NCBI RefSeq assembly: GCF_000466985.1
Contig: NZ_BATC01000003.1
Coordinates: 42,271 to 106,270 of the forward strand
Source of the DNA: Brevundimonas abyssalis TAR-001
GTDB lineage: Bacteria > Pseudomonadota > Alphaproteobacteria > Caulobacterales > Caulobacteraceae
DNA: 64,000 nt
Reading direction: 5' to 3'
Shown one piece after another: positions 54,374 to 61,903 of the stretch. The notes under the pieces are model-generated. The model ran no database searches and was not told where the DNA came from. It saw only the letters and a program-made list of their open reading frames with translations. The position numbers were made by a program, and so were the translations under genes. Each line of letters opens with the position of its first letter. Within the stretch, counting starts at the first letter, position 1.

Positions 54374-54562
54374 ATGAACAACCGCCTCAAGGTGCTGCGC
54401 GCCGAACGGGACTGGAGCCAGGCTGACCTGGCCGACCAGCTCGGCGTCTCGCGCCAGACCGTCAATGCGCTGGAGACCGGCCGCTACGACCCGTCCCTGC
54501 CCCTCGCCTTCAAGATCGCCAGAACCTTCGGCCTGGCCATCGAAGACATCTTTTCCGAGTGA
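54374..54562 (+). CDS. Small XRE-type HTH regulator
   Basis: 62-residue Cro/C1-like helix-turn-helix protein covering almost only the DNA-binding domain: RLKVLRAERDWSQADLADQL, GVSRQTVNALETGRYDPSLP and AFKIARTFGLAIEDIF. Such minimal regulators usually repress their own operon, and the two palindromes upstream of the first gene are the likely sites. It is sandwiched between two membrane-protein genes, 2 bp and 11 bp away. Confidence 0.92.
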   Translation: MNNRLKVLRAERDWSQADLADQLGVSRQTVNALETGRYDPSLPLAFKIARTFGLAIEDIFSE

Positions 54563-54573
54563 AGGAGGAAATC

Positions 54574-55216
54574 ATGACCGCTCTTCAAAAATCCGCCGAC
54601 ACGCGATTCAAACTGCTCAAACTGGCCGGCTTCGCCGTCATGGGCGGGATCGTCGGCTACGGCGTCGGCTGGCTGCTGGTCGATTATGTCGAGCTTCCTG
54701 CGCTCGACGGCCTGGGCTGGAGCGACGCCGTGGCCCTGATCGTGGCCATGATGCTGGCCGCCGGCGGCCTGTCCGTCCTGGCGGCCTCCCGCAACGGCCG
54801 CGCCCTGGCCGCCGCCACATCCGCCGATGCGCCGGCCGGTCCCACGGAGGTGCGAGACATGCGCCTTCAGGGCGCGGTGCTGGTTCTATCCGGCCTGTTG
54901 CTGCTGCGCCGGTTGTGGCGGTCTTGTCCGGCAACCCCGCCCCCGAGCTGACCCTGGCCGCCATCGCGGTGGTTTTCGCCCTGCACACGGCCATGAACCT
55001 GAGCCTGTGGCGGCGCGGCGACGAGATGATCCGACGGGTCATCCTGGAGTCCGGAGCCTGGCCTTCTGGATCGGTCAGGCCGCCCTGTTCGGCTGGGCCG
55101 TCGCCGAGCGGCTGGGCGTCGCGCCGACCCTCACGGCCTGGGACATCCTGGTCGTCGTCATGGGCCTGTACCTGGTCTGCTCCGCCACCGTGGGGCTGCG
55201 CCGGGGCCTCAACTGA
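54574..55216 (+). CDS. Six-helix membrane protein, third gene of the XRE module (two frameshifts)
   Basis: Predicted inner-membrane protein with about six helices in three pairs. It begins MTALQKSADTRFKLLKLAGF after a strong AGGAGG site. The frame shifts twice: near 54906 (CTGGCG to CTGCG) and near 55057 (GCCCTGG to GCCTGG). Restoring both yields 214 residues with continuous hydrophobic helices (ALHTAMNLSLWRRGDEMIRR; ALAFWIGQAALFGWAVAERL). Family unknown. Co-transcription with the HTH gene suggests a regulated envelope function. Confidence 0.75.
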
Positions 55217-55271
55217 CACCCTTTTCACCCTGAGTATCCATCACCCTGACTGTCCATAAAGGAAACGAGCC

Positions 55272-56208
55272 ATGACCATCATCAATCGCATCAAGCACGC
55301 CGGAACCCTGGCCGCCCGTCTGGGCGCCGGAACCGCCCTGGGCGTCGGCCTGTTCGCCGCCGTCGCGGGAACCCCCAGCTTCGCCCTGGCCCAGGAGGCG
55401 CACCAGCCCGGCCCGGCCATGTGGGTCGTCAGCGACGAGGACTCCACCATCTACCTGTTCGGCACGGTGCACCTGCTGAAGCCCGAGACCCAGTGGCGCA
55501 CCCCGGGCCTGGAGGCCGCCCTGACCGAGGCGGCCGAGCTGTGGCTGGAAGTGCCCAATGTGGACGACCAGGCCGCCGCCATGCCCCTGATCCAGCAGTA
55601 TGGCCTGAACATCGGCGGGGAGCCCCTGTCCAGCCTGTTGACCGATGAGGAGAACGCCCAGCTTCAGGCCGTGGCCGCCGCCATCGGCGTGCCGCCCCAG
55701 GCCATGGAGGTGATGCAGCCCTGGCTGGTCGGCCTTCAGGTCTCCGTCGCCGCCGCCGTCCGGGCCGGCTACGACCCGGCCTCGGGCGTCGACACCCGGC
55801 TGAAGGCCTCGGCGGACGAGGCCGGGACCACGGTGCGCGGGTTCGAGACCCTGGAACAGCAGTTCCGCTTCTTCCACGATCTGCCGCAGGAGGTTCAGCT
55901 GCAGTTCCTGCGCCAATCGCTGGCCACCTGGGAAGAGGCTGAAGAGATGCTGGACAGCATGGTCGAGCTGTGGGCCGCCGGCGATGTGGAGGCTTCGAAG
56001 CCTGGTCGTCGACGAGATGCAGGCCGAGTGGGGCCAGCTCTATGATGTCCTGCTGGTCGACCGCAACGCCGACTGGGCCGGCCAGATCCAGACCATGCTG
56101 GAAGGCTCGGGCACGGCCTTCATCGCCGTGGGCGCCGCCCACCTGGCCGGTGACGACAGCGTTCAGTCGATGCTGGAGGACCGCGGCGTGACCGTCACCC
56201 GCCGCTGA
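55272..56208 (+). CDS. TraB/GumN family protein, secreted (two frameshifts)
   Basis: TraB/GumN-type protein, a fold related to Tiki metalloproteases. A signal peptide (ends FALAQ) is followed by AMWVVSDEDSTIYLFGTVHL with the conserved GTVH motif, ELWLEVPN, and near the end FIAVGAAHLAGDDSVQSML with the GAAHLAG motif. The frame changes twice within ten bases, near 55993 (GCCTTC to GCTTC) and 56002 (GCCCTGG to GCCTGG). Both restored, the protein has 312 residues. Peptidase activity is likely but not shown for bacterial members. Confidence 0.88.
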
Positions 56209-56222
56209 CCCCATGAAAAGGG

Positions 56223-56256
56223 AAAGGCCCGACGCCTCGCGCGTCGGGCCTTTTCT
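56223..56256 (+). terminator. Rho-independent terminator after the TraB-like gene
   Basis: 13-bp stem AAAGGCCCGACGC / GCGTCGGGCCTTT, 5-nt loop, then TTCTTG. Confidence 0.9.
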
Positions 56257-56293
56257 TGTCCGGCCATTCATCGGATAAGCGGACGAGCCTCAG

Positions 56294-56368
56294 GCGGGCG
56301 TAGTTCAGAGGTAGAACGTCAGCTTCCCAAGCTGAATGTCGGGGGTTCGATTCCCCCCGCCCGCTCCA
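56294..56368 (+). tRNA. tRNA-Gly, anticodon CCC
   Basis: Acceptor GCGGGCG pairs with CGCCCGC. The D-arm contains AGTTCAGAGGTAGAA, the anticodon stem TCAGC / GCTGA encloses TTCCCAA (anticodon CCC), and the T-arm is GGGGG-TTCGATT-CCCCC. Discriminator T, with CCA encoded in the DNA. All four arms fold without mismatch in the acceptor, anticodon and T stems. Confidence 0.96.
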
Positions 56369-56646
56369 ATATTTTCAACGGTTCGCCGCCTTTATCCGGA
56401 TGACCCCGAGACGCATTTGGGCGATTTTTGGGGGCGGTTGTGCCGATTGCGTTCGCGTCCCGGTCGCGCCGCGACATTTGAGCCGTCATCTATGGGAGGC
56501 GGGCGCGAGCAATTTTATGTAATAAAGTCTGCGGTTGATGGCGTTTATCCGCATTGTGTACCTAAGTAAGCGCCCTCACGTATCAAGTATGCCGGAGGTG
56601 GAAGAAATTGTACTCAAAGTGTATTTGTTGGTTGGGATACGGGTAG
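56369..56646. other. Gene-less stretch after tRNA-Gly, relatively AT-rich
   Basis: 278 bp with less GC than its surroundings (for example ATTTTATGTAATAAAG near 56512). No ORF with family features, no repeat of the tRNA 3' end and no integrase gene were seen nearby. It presumably holds the promoter of the XRE-BLUF gene. Confidence 0.5.
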
Positions 56647-57519
56647 ATGCAGTTCATTTCGTCGGCGCTTACGGGCGAGCAAATCAGGGCGGCCCGGGCG
56701 CTTGCGCGTATCGATCAGTCGGAGTTGGCTCGGCGCTGCAGCCTGAGTCTGGAGACGATCAAGCGGTTGGAGCGTATTCGGGGCCCCGTGGGCGCAAACA
56801 GCCGGACGCTGCGGGCGCTTTTCGAGGCGTTCTCGGCCATGGGCATCGCCTTTGACAGTTGCGAGGATGGAGGCGTAGGCGTCTGCCTGTCGGGGGACCC
56901 CGCGCAGACCGCCGGGCGAACCTCACGGTCGTCGCGAGCGGCCCCACTGTCCACCGACACCGGCTTCCACCGCCTCATCTACCACAGCACCGCGAATTCG
57001 GCGGCCGGGCGTCTGCACGAATTGCTCGATCAGGCTCAGGAGTCCGGAGCCCGGCGAAAGTCGACCCTGGACGTCACCGGCATCCTGTTCGCCTATGACG
57101 GCAGGTTCCTCAGCGTTCTGGAGGGACCAAGGGACAAGGTCAGGCAGGTGTACGGGGAAATCTCGTGTGATCGGAGCCACGCCGCCCTGTCGATCATATG
57201 CGACCAGACGGCGCCCGCGCGGCGCTTTCCGGACTGGAGCGTCTGTTGCGGCCTGTTCCAGTCTGACGCGGAGATGGTCGGGGACGAGCCGGCGCTGAGG
57301 GAGGGTTTCCATCCGGAGAGCCTGTCTCCTGCCTCTGCCCTGGGGTTGCTCACCGTGATGCGGGACCTGACCGAGACGTCCCCCCGGAAGGATCTGCATT
57401 CGCGCCGTCCCTGCCCGCTGGCGGGCATCTGTCTCGACAGGCCCTGCGCCGTGGGCGCTGCCGGCGGCGCCGTCGGCAACGACCAGATGGAGCCCGCCAT
57501 GACCAGTCGATCCGCATAG
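56647..57519 (+). CDS. HTH (XRE)-BLUF fusion protein with degenerate flavin photosite
   Basis: 290 residues. Residues 8-70 are an XRE-type helix-turn-helix (ARALARIDQSELARRCSLSL). Residues 107-205 are a BLUF blue-light domain (FHRLIYHSTANSAAG, VTGILFAYDGRFLSVLEG, RRFPDWSVCCG). The BLUF Tyr is kept (Tyr112), but the photocycle Gln of the FLQxLEG motif is Ser156 and no Asn precedes VTG. The C-terminus is Cys-rich (CPLAGIC...RPC). Normal light sensing is therefore doubtful. It converges on a PAS hybrid kinase gene 70 bp away. The HTH would allow direct gene control. Confidence 0.82.
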   Translation: MQFISSALTGEQIRAARALARIDQSELARRCSLSLETIKRLERIRGPVGANSRTLRALFEAFSAMGIAFDSCEDGGVGVCLSGDPAQTAGRTSRSSRAAPLSTDTGFHRLIYHSTANSAAGRLHELLDQAQESGARRKSTLDVTGILFAYDGRFLSVLEGPRDKVRQVYGEISCDRSHAALSIICDQTAPARRFPDWSVCCGLFQSDAEMVGDEPALREGFHPESLSPASALGLLTVMRDLTETSPRKDLHSRRPCPLAGICLDRPCAVGAAGGAVGNDQMEPAMTSRSA

Positions 57520-57589
57520 CCGGCTCCCCGCACGGCCCGGCGCGTCCGGAGACGGCGCCGAGGTTGCGGGCGCGGGTAAGGGCGTCGGT

Positions 57590-59224
57590 CTAGTCTGTGA
57601 ATTCCGCTATGGCGGTCAGCAGCGCCTCCAGCTGAATGGGCTTGGCGACGACGCCGTCCATTCCCGCGGATGCATACTCGTCAATCTGGTGGGCCATGGC
57701 GTTTGCCGTCACCGCCAGAATGGGCGTCCGCGGCCGGTCTTCCGCCGCTTCGATCGCCCTGATGGCGGCGGCCGCGGTGGGGCCGTCCATCACGGGCATC
57801 TGAACATCCATCAGGATAAGATCCCAGCTCCTCGACTGCCATGCCTCCATGGCCGCCGCCCCATCCGATACGATCACAGGGTCCAGCCCCGCCGCTTCAA
57901 GCAACGCCCGCAGGACGATCTGATTTGTCGGATTGTCCTCGGCCACAAGGATGCTGAGGTCGCTTTCCGGGCGGATTGCGGCGGCCGGCGCCGGTGTGCG
58001 CGCACGTTCCCTCCGAACCCGGAGCATCGGGATTTCAACCCTGAACGTCGAGCCCTGCCCCATCCGGCTGGTTACGCTGATCTGCCCGCCCATGAGCCCG
58101 GCCAGATCCCGGCAGATCGCCAGTCCCAGGCCTGTTCCGCCGAAGCGACGGGTCGTCGAACTGTCCGCCTGCTCGAACTTGTCAAAGAGCTGCGGCAGGC
58201 GGTCCGGAGGGATGCCCATGCCGGTGTCGGTCACCTCCAGGAGCAGCCTGTTCTCTCGTCGACCCACCGAGACCTCGATGCCTCCTTCCGCCGTGAACTT
58301 GATGGCGTTGGAAATCAGATTGTGGAGGATTTGGCGCAGGCGCAGCGGATCGCTTCGATACAGTCCCTTGGCCCGCTCCGAAATCGTCAGCCTGTAGGTC
58401 AGGCCCTTCTGGCTGGCGAGCGCTGAAAAGGCGGCGTGGGTGCTCCGCAGGAGATCCTCCAGGTCAAATTCCGCTTCCTCCAGTGTCAGCTTGCCGGCCT
58501 CGATCTTCGAGAGATCGAGCAGATCATTGAGGATCTGCAGCAGGCTTTCGCCAGACTCGCGAATGACGGCGAGCCGCTCTCGCTGGCGTGGAGGCAGATC
58601 GTCCGTCGCCATGACCTGGGCCATGCCCAGGACCCCGTTGAGCGGAGTGCGGATTTCATGCCCCATGGCGGCCAGGAAGGCGCTCTTGGCCTGACTGGCC
58701 GCCTGGGCGCGGTCCGCAGCGGCGGCAAGCGAACGTTCCGCCTCGGCGCGCTCGGTGACATCCCGGACGATCGCCGTGATGATCTCGCCCCGCGGGGCCG
58801 TCAGCCGCGACAGGTCCACCTCGATGGGTATGGTCGCGCCGGACTTCGAGACGCCCATGGTCTGCAGGCGGCCACGCATCCGCAGACTGGTTGCGGCGTT
58901 CTGCTTGAAACGGGCGACATGCTCCCGATGCCGGACGCGATAGCCCTCCGGGATCAGCACCTCGATCGAGCGCCCGATGATCTCGTTGGCCGCATAGCCG
59001 AAGATGGTTTCCGCCCCGCCGCTGAACACCAGAATCCGGAGTTCGCCATCCGTGACGATCACCCCTTCCGCCGCCAGGTTGAGGATGCTGGTCAGAATGT
59101 CTTCGGTCCGGTCGATCAGGCCCGCGCGGGCGCTCTGGGCGCGCCGCAGTCCAAAGGTCCGCTTTCGTCCTCCTGAACGCGGACGATGAAGATCCGAGGT
59201 CCCGTTGTCTCCATCGACGCCCAA
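57590..59224 (-). CDS. PAS-containing hybrid histidine kinase / response regulator
   Basis: 544 residues, soluble: a PAS domain (about 42-160, ILNLAAEGVIVTDGELRILVFSGG), HisKA with phospho-His in FLAAMGHEIRTPLNGV, HATPase (NLISNAIKFTA, DTGMGIP, GTGLGLAICRDL), and a receiver with phospho-Asp in LILMDVQMPVMDG and Lys in VAKPIQLEAL. The PAS lacks the Cys of LOV domains, so it is probably not a flavin photosensor. It converges with the XRE-BLUF gene. The start could be internal (for example near residue 42). Confidence 0.9.
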   Translation of the reverse strand: MGVDGDNGTSDLHRPRSGGRKRTFGLRRAQSARAGLIDRTEDILTSILNLAAEGVIVTDGELRILVFSGGAETIFGYAANEIIGRSIEVLIPEGYRVRHREHVARFKQNAATSLRMRGRLQTMGVSKSGATIPIEVDLSRLTAPRGEIITAIVRDVTERAEAERSLAAAADRAQAASQAKSAFLAAMGHEIRTPLNGVLGMAQVMATDDLPPRQRERLAVIRESGESLLQILNDLLDLSKIEAGKLTLEEAEFDLEDLLRSTHAAFSALASQKGLTYRLTISERAKGLYRSDPLRLRQILHNLISNAIKFTAEGGIEVSVGRRENRLLLEVTDTGMGIPPDRLPQLFDKFEQADSSTTRRFGGTGLGLAICRDLAGLMGGQISVTSRMGQGSTFRVEIPMLRVRRERARTPAPAAAIRPESDLSILVAEDNPTNQIVLRALLEAAGLDPVIVSDGAAAMEAWQSRSWDLILMDVQMPVMDGPTAAAAIRAIEAAEDRPRTPILAVTANAMAHQIDEYASAGMDGVVAKPIQLEALLTAIAEFTD

Positions 59225-59390
59225 GAATCACCCCCGACTAACCCTTATGAGGGGTGAGCTAAGGCGTCTGGACTTGGGAGAGGAATAGACCCGTGAGCGC
59301 GCGAGACGGCCTTGAAGCGTTCGGCGCCGCTCAGGGTCTGCTCTCTTACCCCGGTCGTGTGAGAGTCGTGTCGTGAAGTGGCATTTCTCC

Positions 59391-59415
59391 ACGATGCGGC
59401 AAAACGCCGCATCGT
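59391..59415. repeat. Perfect hairpin (ACGATGCGGC-AAAAC-GCCGCATCGT)
   Basis: 10-bp arms, 5-nt loop, no T-tract. Position between two intact genes; the function is unclear. Confidence 0.6.
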
Positions 59416-59559
59416 GTGGCCGTGGCCCTAGGTCGCGGGCGTGCGCCGCAAGCGGCTGCGTTCCGAGGGGCGAGACGCTCGTCCCAGGCTTGCCCTGGCC
59501 CGAGGCCGTTCAGGTTGTGCAGGCTCAAATGAAGGCGTCACGCCCAGGGGTGACGGCGG

Positions 59560-59728
59560 TCTCGACGTCCTTGGGCGTGATCTTGCCGTCACCCTGCAGG
59601 CCGCGCTCCAGCAGATCGGACTCGATCAGGAGCGGGCGAAGCTCAGCTCCGGCGGACTCTCGCCCATCGATGGCGATTACGAGAACCAGGCCATGATCGT
59701 CGGCCTCCGCTACAAGCTCGGCTACTGA
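59560..59728 (+). pseudogene. Possible 3' remnant of an outer-membrane beta-barrel gene
   Basis: The frame ending at a TGA (59726-59728) encodes LAVTLQAALQQIGLDQERAK, then YENQAMIVGLRYKLGY. An aromatic-ended amphipathic last strand is typical of outer-membrane proteins. No start, signal peptide or rest of the barrel is present upstream. It could also be chance. Confidence 0.3.
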
Positions 59729-59758
59729 CGAGCGCTGCATCCATGGTCTGGAGGCTTG

Positions 59759-59789
59759 CCGGCGCTTCGTCACGGAACGAAGGCGCCGG
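59759..59789. terminator. Hairpin downstream of the response regulator gene
   Basis: GCCGGCGCTTCGT pairs with ACGAAGGCGCCGG with one bulge. It lies 20 bp beyond the stop of the minus-strand response regulator and after the remnant on the plus strand. Confidence 0.5.
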
Positions 59790-59808
59790 AGGCGTCCTCG
59801 GCTTTCGC

Positions 59809-60495
59809 TCAGGGCTGCAGCCGGTAGCCGCCGGCGTCGGTGACCAGCAGCCGCGCCTGGCCCGGTTCGGGCTCGATCTTCTGGCGCAGACGATAGATAT
59901 GGGTCTCCAGGGTGTGGGTGGTGACCCCGGCGTTGTAGCCCCACACCTCCGCGAGAAGCTCCTCACGCGATACGGGCTTGGCCCCGGCGCGGTAGAGGTA
60001 CTTCAGGATGTTGGTTTCCTTCTCCGTCAGGCGGATTTTCTTGTCCTTGGGCCCCATCAGCATCTTGCCGGCGGGCCGGAACTCGTAGGGGCCGACGGTG
60101 AAGACCGCGTCCTCGGACTGTTCGTGGCTGCGCAGGTGGGCGCGGATGCGCGCCAGCAGCACGCCGAACCGGAAGGGCTTGGTGACATAGTCGTTGGCGC
60201 CCGAATCCAGCCCCAGGATCGCGTCGGAATCCGCCACCGCCCCGGTCAGCATGATGATCGGCGTCTTGACCCCGGCCTTGCGCAGCTGGCGGCAGGCCTC
60301 GCGCCCGTCCATGTCCGGCAGATCCACGTCCAGCAGGATCAGGTCGGCGCGGATCTCCTTGCCCATGCGCACCCCGTCGGTGGCCGTGGCGGCCTGAACG
60401 GTCCTGAACTCGTCGTGCATGTCCAGCTGTTCGGCCAGCGCCTCGCGCAGCTCGGTGTCGTCGTCGATGATCAGGAGGGTTTTGGATTGCGCCAT
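59809..60495 (-). CDS. OmpR-family response regulator
   Basis: 228 residues: receiver domain with IDDDTELRE, phospho-Asp in LILLDVDLPDMDGRE and Lys in DYVTKPFRF, then an OmpR/PhoB winged helix (LTEKETNILKYLYRAGAKPV, THTLETHIYRLRQKIE). No kinase gene is adjacent. The sequence style is that of a well-conserved alphaproteobacterial orphan regulator, but a gene name cannot be given with confidence. Confidence 0.92.
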   Translation of the reverse strand: MAQSKTLLIIDDDTELREALAEQLDMHDEFRTVQAATATDGVRMGKEIRADLILLDVDLPDMDGREACRQLRKAGVKTPIIMLTGAVADSDAILGLDSGANDYVTKPFRFGVLLARIRAHLRSHEQSEDAVFTVGPYEFRPAGKMLMGPKDKKIRLTEKETNILKYLYRAGAKPVSREELLAEVWGYNAGVTTHTLETHIYRLRQKIEPEPGQARLLVTDAGGYRLQP

Positions 60496-60576
60496 GGAAC
60501 AAGAATGGCGAGCGCCGCGCCTCTCGCCAAGGCTTGAACGGCGAAATTCGCACGTCTTGCGAGACTTCTCGCCCGA

Positions 60577-61251
60577 TCAGCCGCCGGAACGGGCGCCGAA
60601 CAGGGCCGAGCCGACGCGCACATGGGTCGCGCCAAACCGCACGGCCGTCTCGTAATCCCCGCTCATGCCCATGGACAGCGCCTCGAGGCCGTTGCGCGCC
60701 GCGATCCGGGCCAGCAGGGCGAAATGCATGGCCGGCTCCTCCTCAAGCGGCGGAATGCACATCAGGCCCTGAAGGTCGAAGTCGTACTCGGCGCGGACCC
60801 GCGCGATGAAGGTGTCCGCCTCGGTCGGAATGACTCCCGCCTTCTGCGGCTCCTCGCCGGTGTTGAGCTGAATCAGCACCCGGGGCCGCACGCCGGCCTT
60901 CATGCCCGCCTCGGCGAGCGCCCGCGCCAGCTTGTCCCGGTCCAGGGTCTCGATCACATCGAACAGGGCCAGGGCCTGGTCCGCCTTGTTGGACTGCAGG
61001 GGGCCGATCAACCGCAGGTGCAGACCGGGCAGGGCGGCGCGCCGTTCGGTCCAGCGGCCCTGCGCCTCCTGAACCCGGTTTTCGCCGAACACGCGCTGGC
61101 CGGCGTTGAGCACGGCCTGGATCGCCGGTTCGGGCTGCTGCTTGGAAACGGCGGTCAGCGTGATATCCGAAGGATCCCGCCCCGCCGCGCGGGCCGCCTT
61201 GGCGATGCGGCGGCGCACCGTGTCCAGGGCTGAGGCGACGAGAGAATCCAT
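60577..61251 (-). CDS. YggS family PLP homeostasis protein
   Basis: 224-residue PLP-binding protein (PLPHP) that keeps free pyridoxal phosphate in check rather than acting as a typical enzyme. The PLP lysine is Lys37 in TAVSKQQP; FGENRVQEAQGRW, HLRLIGPLQSNKADQAL, GLMCIPP and LSMGMSGDYETAVRFGATHVRVGSALFG follow in family order. Its ATG lies within the palindrome CCATGG that also gives the start of the divergent thiE-like gene. Confidence 0.93.
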   Translation of the reverse strand: MDSLVASALDTVRRRIAKAARAAGRDPSDITLTAVSKQQPEPAIQAVLNAGQRVFGENRVQEAQGRWTERRAALPGLHLRLIGPLQSNKADQALALFDVIETLDRDKLARALAEAGMKAGVRPRVLIQLNTGEEPQKAGVIPTEADTFIARVRAEYDFDLQGLMCIPPLEEEPAMHFALLARIAARNGLEALSMGMSGDYETAVRFGATHVRVGSALFGARSGG

Positions 61252-61903
61252 GGTCCTGTCCGACGAAGCGACCCGATTGTGGGAGACGGCCAAGGCCTTA
61301 AACCGCGCCGCCGCCCGTGTCAGCCCGTCGGCGGCGGGCCTGCCGCCCCTGATCTTCGTCACCGATCCGGACCGCACGCCCCGTCCATGGGAGATCGCCG
61401 CCCGCCTGCCCGCCGGCGCGGCGGTGATCCACCGCGCCTTCGGCCGGCCCGGGGCCGAGGCGGACGCCCGGCGGCTGAGGGATGTGACGCGCGCGGCGGG
61501 GGTGCGCCTGCTGATCGGGCTGGACGTGGCCCTGGCCGTCGCCGTCGGCGCGGACGGCGTGCATCTGCCCGAGCGCGCCCTCGATCAGGCGGACGAGGCC
61601 CGAGGGGCTGGTCTGGCGCTGGTCACCGGGGCGGCCCATTCGCCGGAAGCCCTGGCGCGCGCGGCGGCCCTGCGGCTGGACGCGGCCCTGCTTTCGCCCG
61701 TCTTTCCCACCGCCAGCCCGTCCGGCGGCGCGGCGCTGGGCCCCGAACGCTTCGCAGCCTGGACCCGCGCCGCCGGGCTGCCGGTGATCGCGCTGGGCGG
61801 GGTGCACGCGGGCAATGCGGCGGTGCTGGCGGACAGCGGGGTCTGCGGCCTCGCCGGAGCGGAGGGCGTGGCCAGGGCTTTCGCCCCGGCCGCGAAGGCC
61901 TAG
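61250..61903 (+). CDS. Thiamine phosphate synthase (ThiE/TenI-like)
   Basis: 217 residues of the ThiE/TenI TIM-barrel family, which couples the pyrimidine and thiazole parts of thiamine. Family parts: LIFVTDPDRTPRPWEIA, GVRLLIGLDVALAVAVGADG followed by VHLPE, the phosphate-binding end LPVIALGGVHAGNAAVLADS. GAAHSPEAL replaces the usual S-x-H motif, so a TenI-like role is possible. Start at 61250 shares CCATGG with yggS. The stop overlaps the next gene by 4 bp. Confidence 0.82.
   Translation: MVLSDEATRLWETAKALNRAAARVSPSAAGLPPLIFVTDPDRTPRPWEIAARLPAGAAVIHRAFGRPGAEADARRLRDVTRAAGVRLLIGLDVALAVAVGADGVHLPERALDQADEARGAGLALVTGAAHSPEALARAAALRLDAALLSPVFPTASPSGGAALGPERFAAWTRAAGLPVIALGGVHAGNAAVLADSGVCGLAGAEGVARAFAPAAKA

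Larger units (their letters stand above)
59225..59808. other. 584-bp intergenic region with a hairpin and a gene remnant
   Basis: Holds a perfect 10-bp hairpin (59391-59415), a possible 3' remnant of an outer-membrane protein gene (about 59560-59728) and a terminator-like stem (59759-59789). Otherwise nothing recognisable. Confidence 0.5.

Noticed and set aside
56340..59808. Integrated element with att sites at tRNA-Gly
   Set aside because: No integrase gene and no repeat of the tRNA 3' end could be found by eye downstream, so an att-flanked island is not claimed.
59525..59944. Minus-strand ORF with a GDGKITPKD string
   Set aside because: A single EF-hand-like string in an otherwise Arg/Gly-rich frame overlapping the response regulator; no start or domain support.
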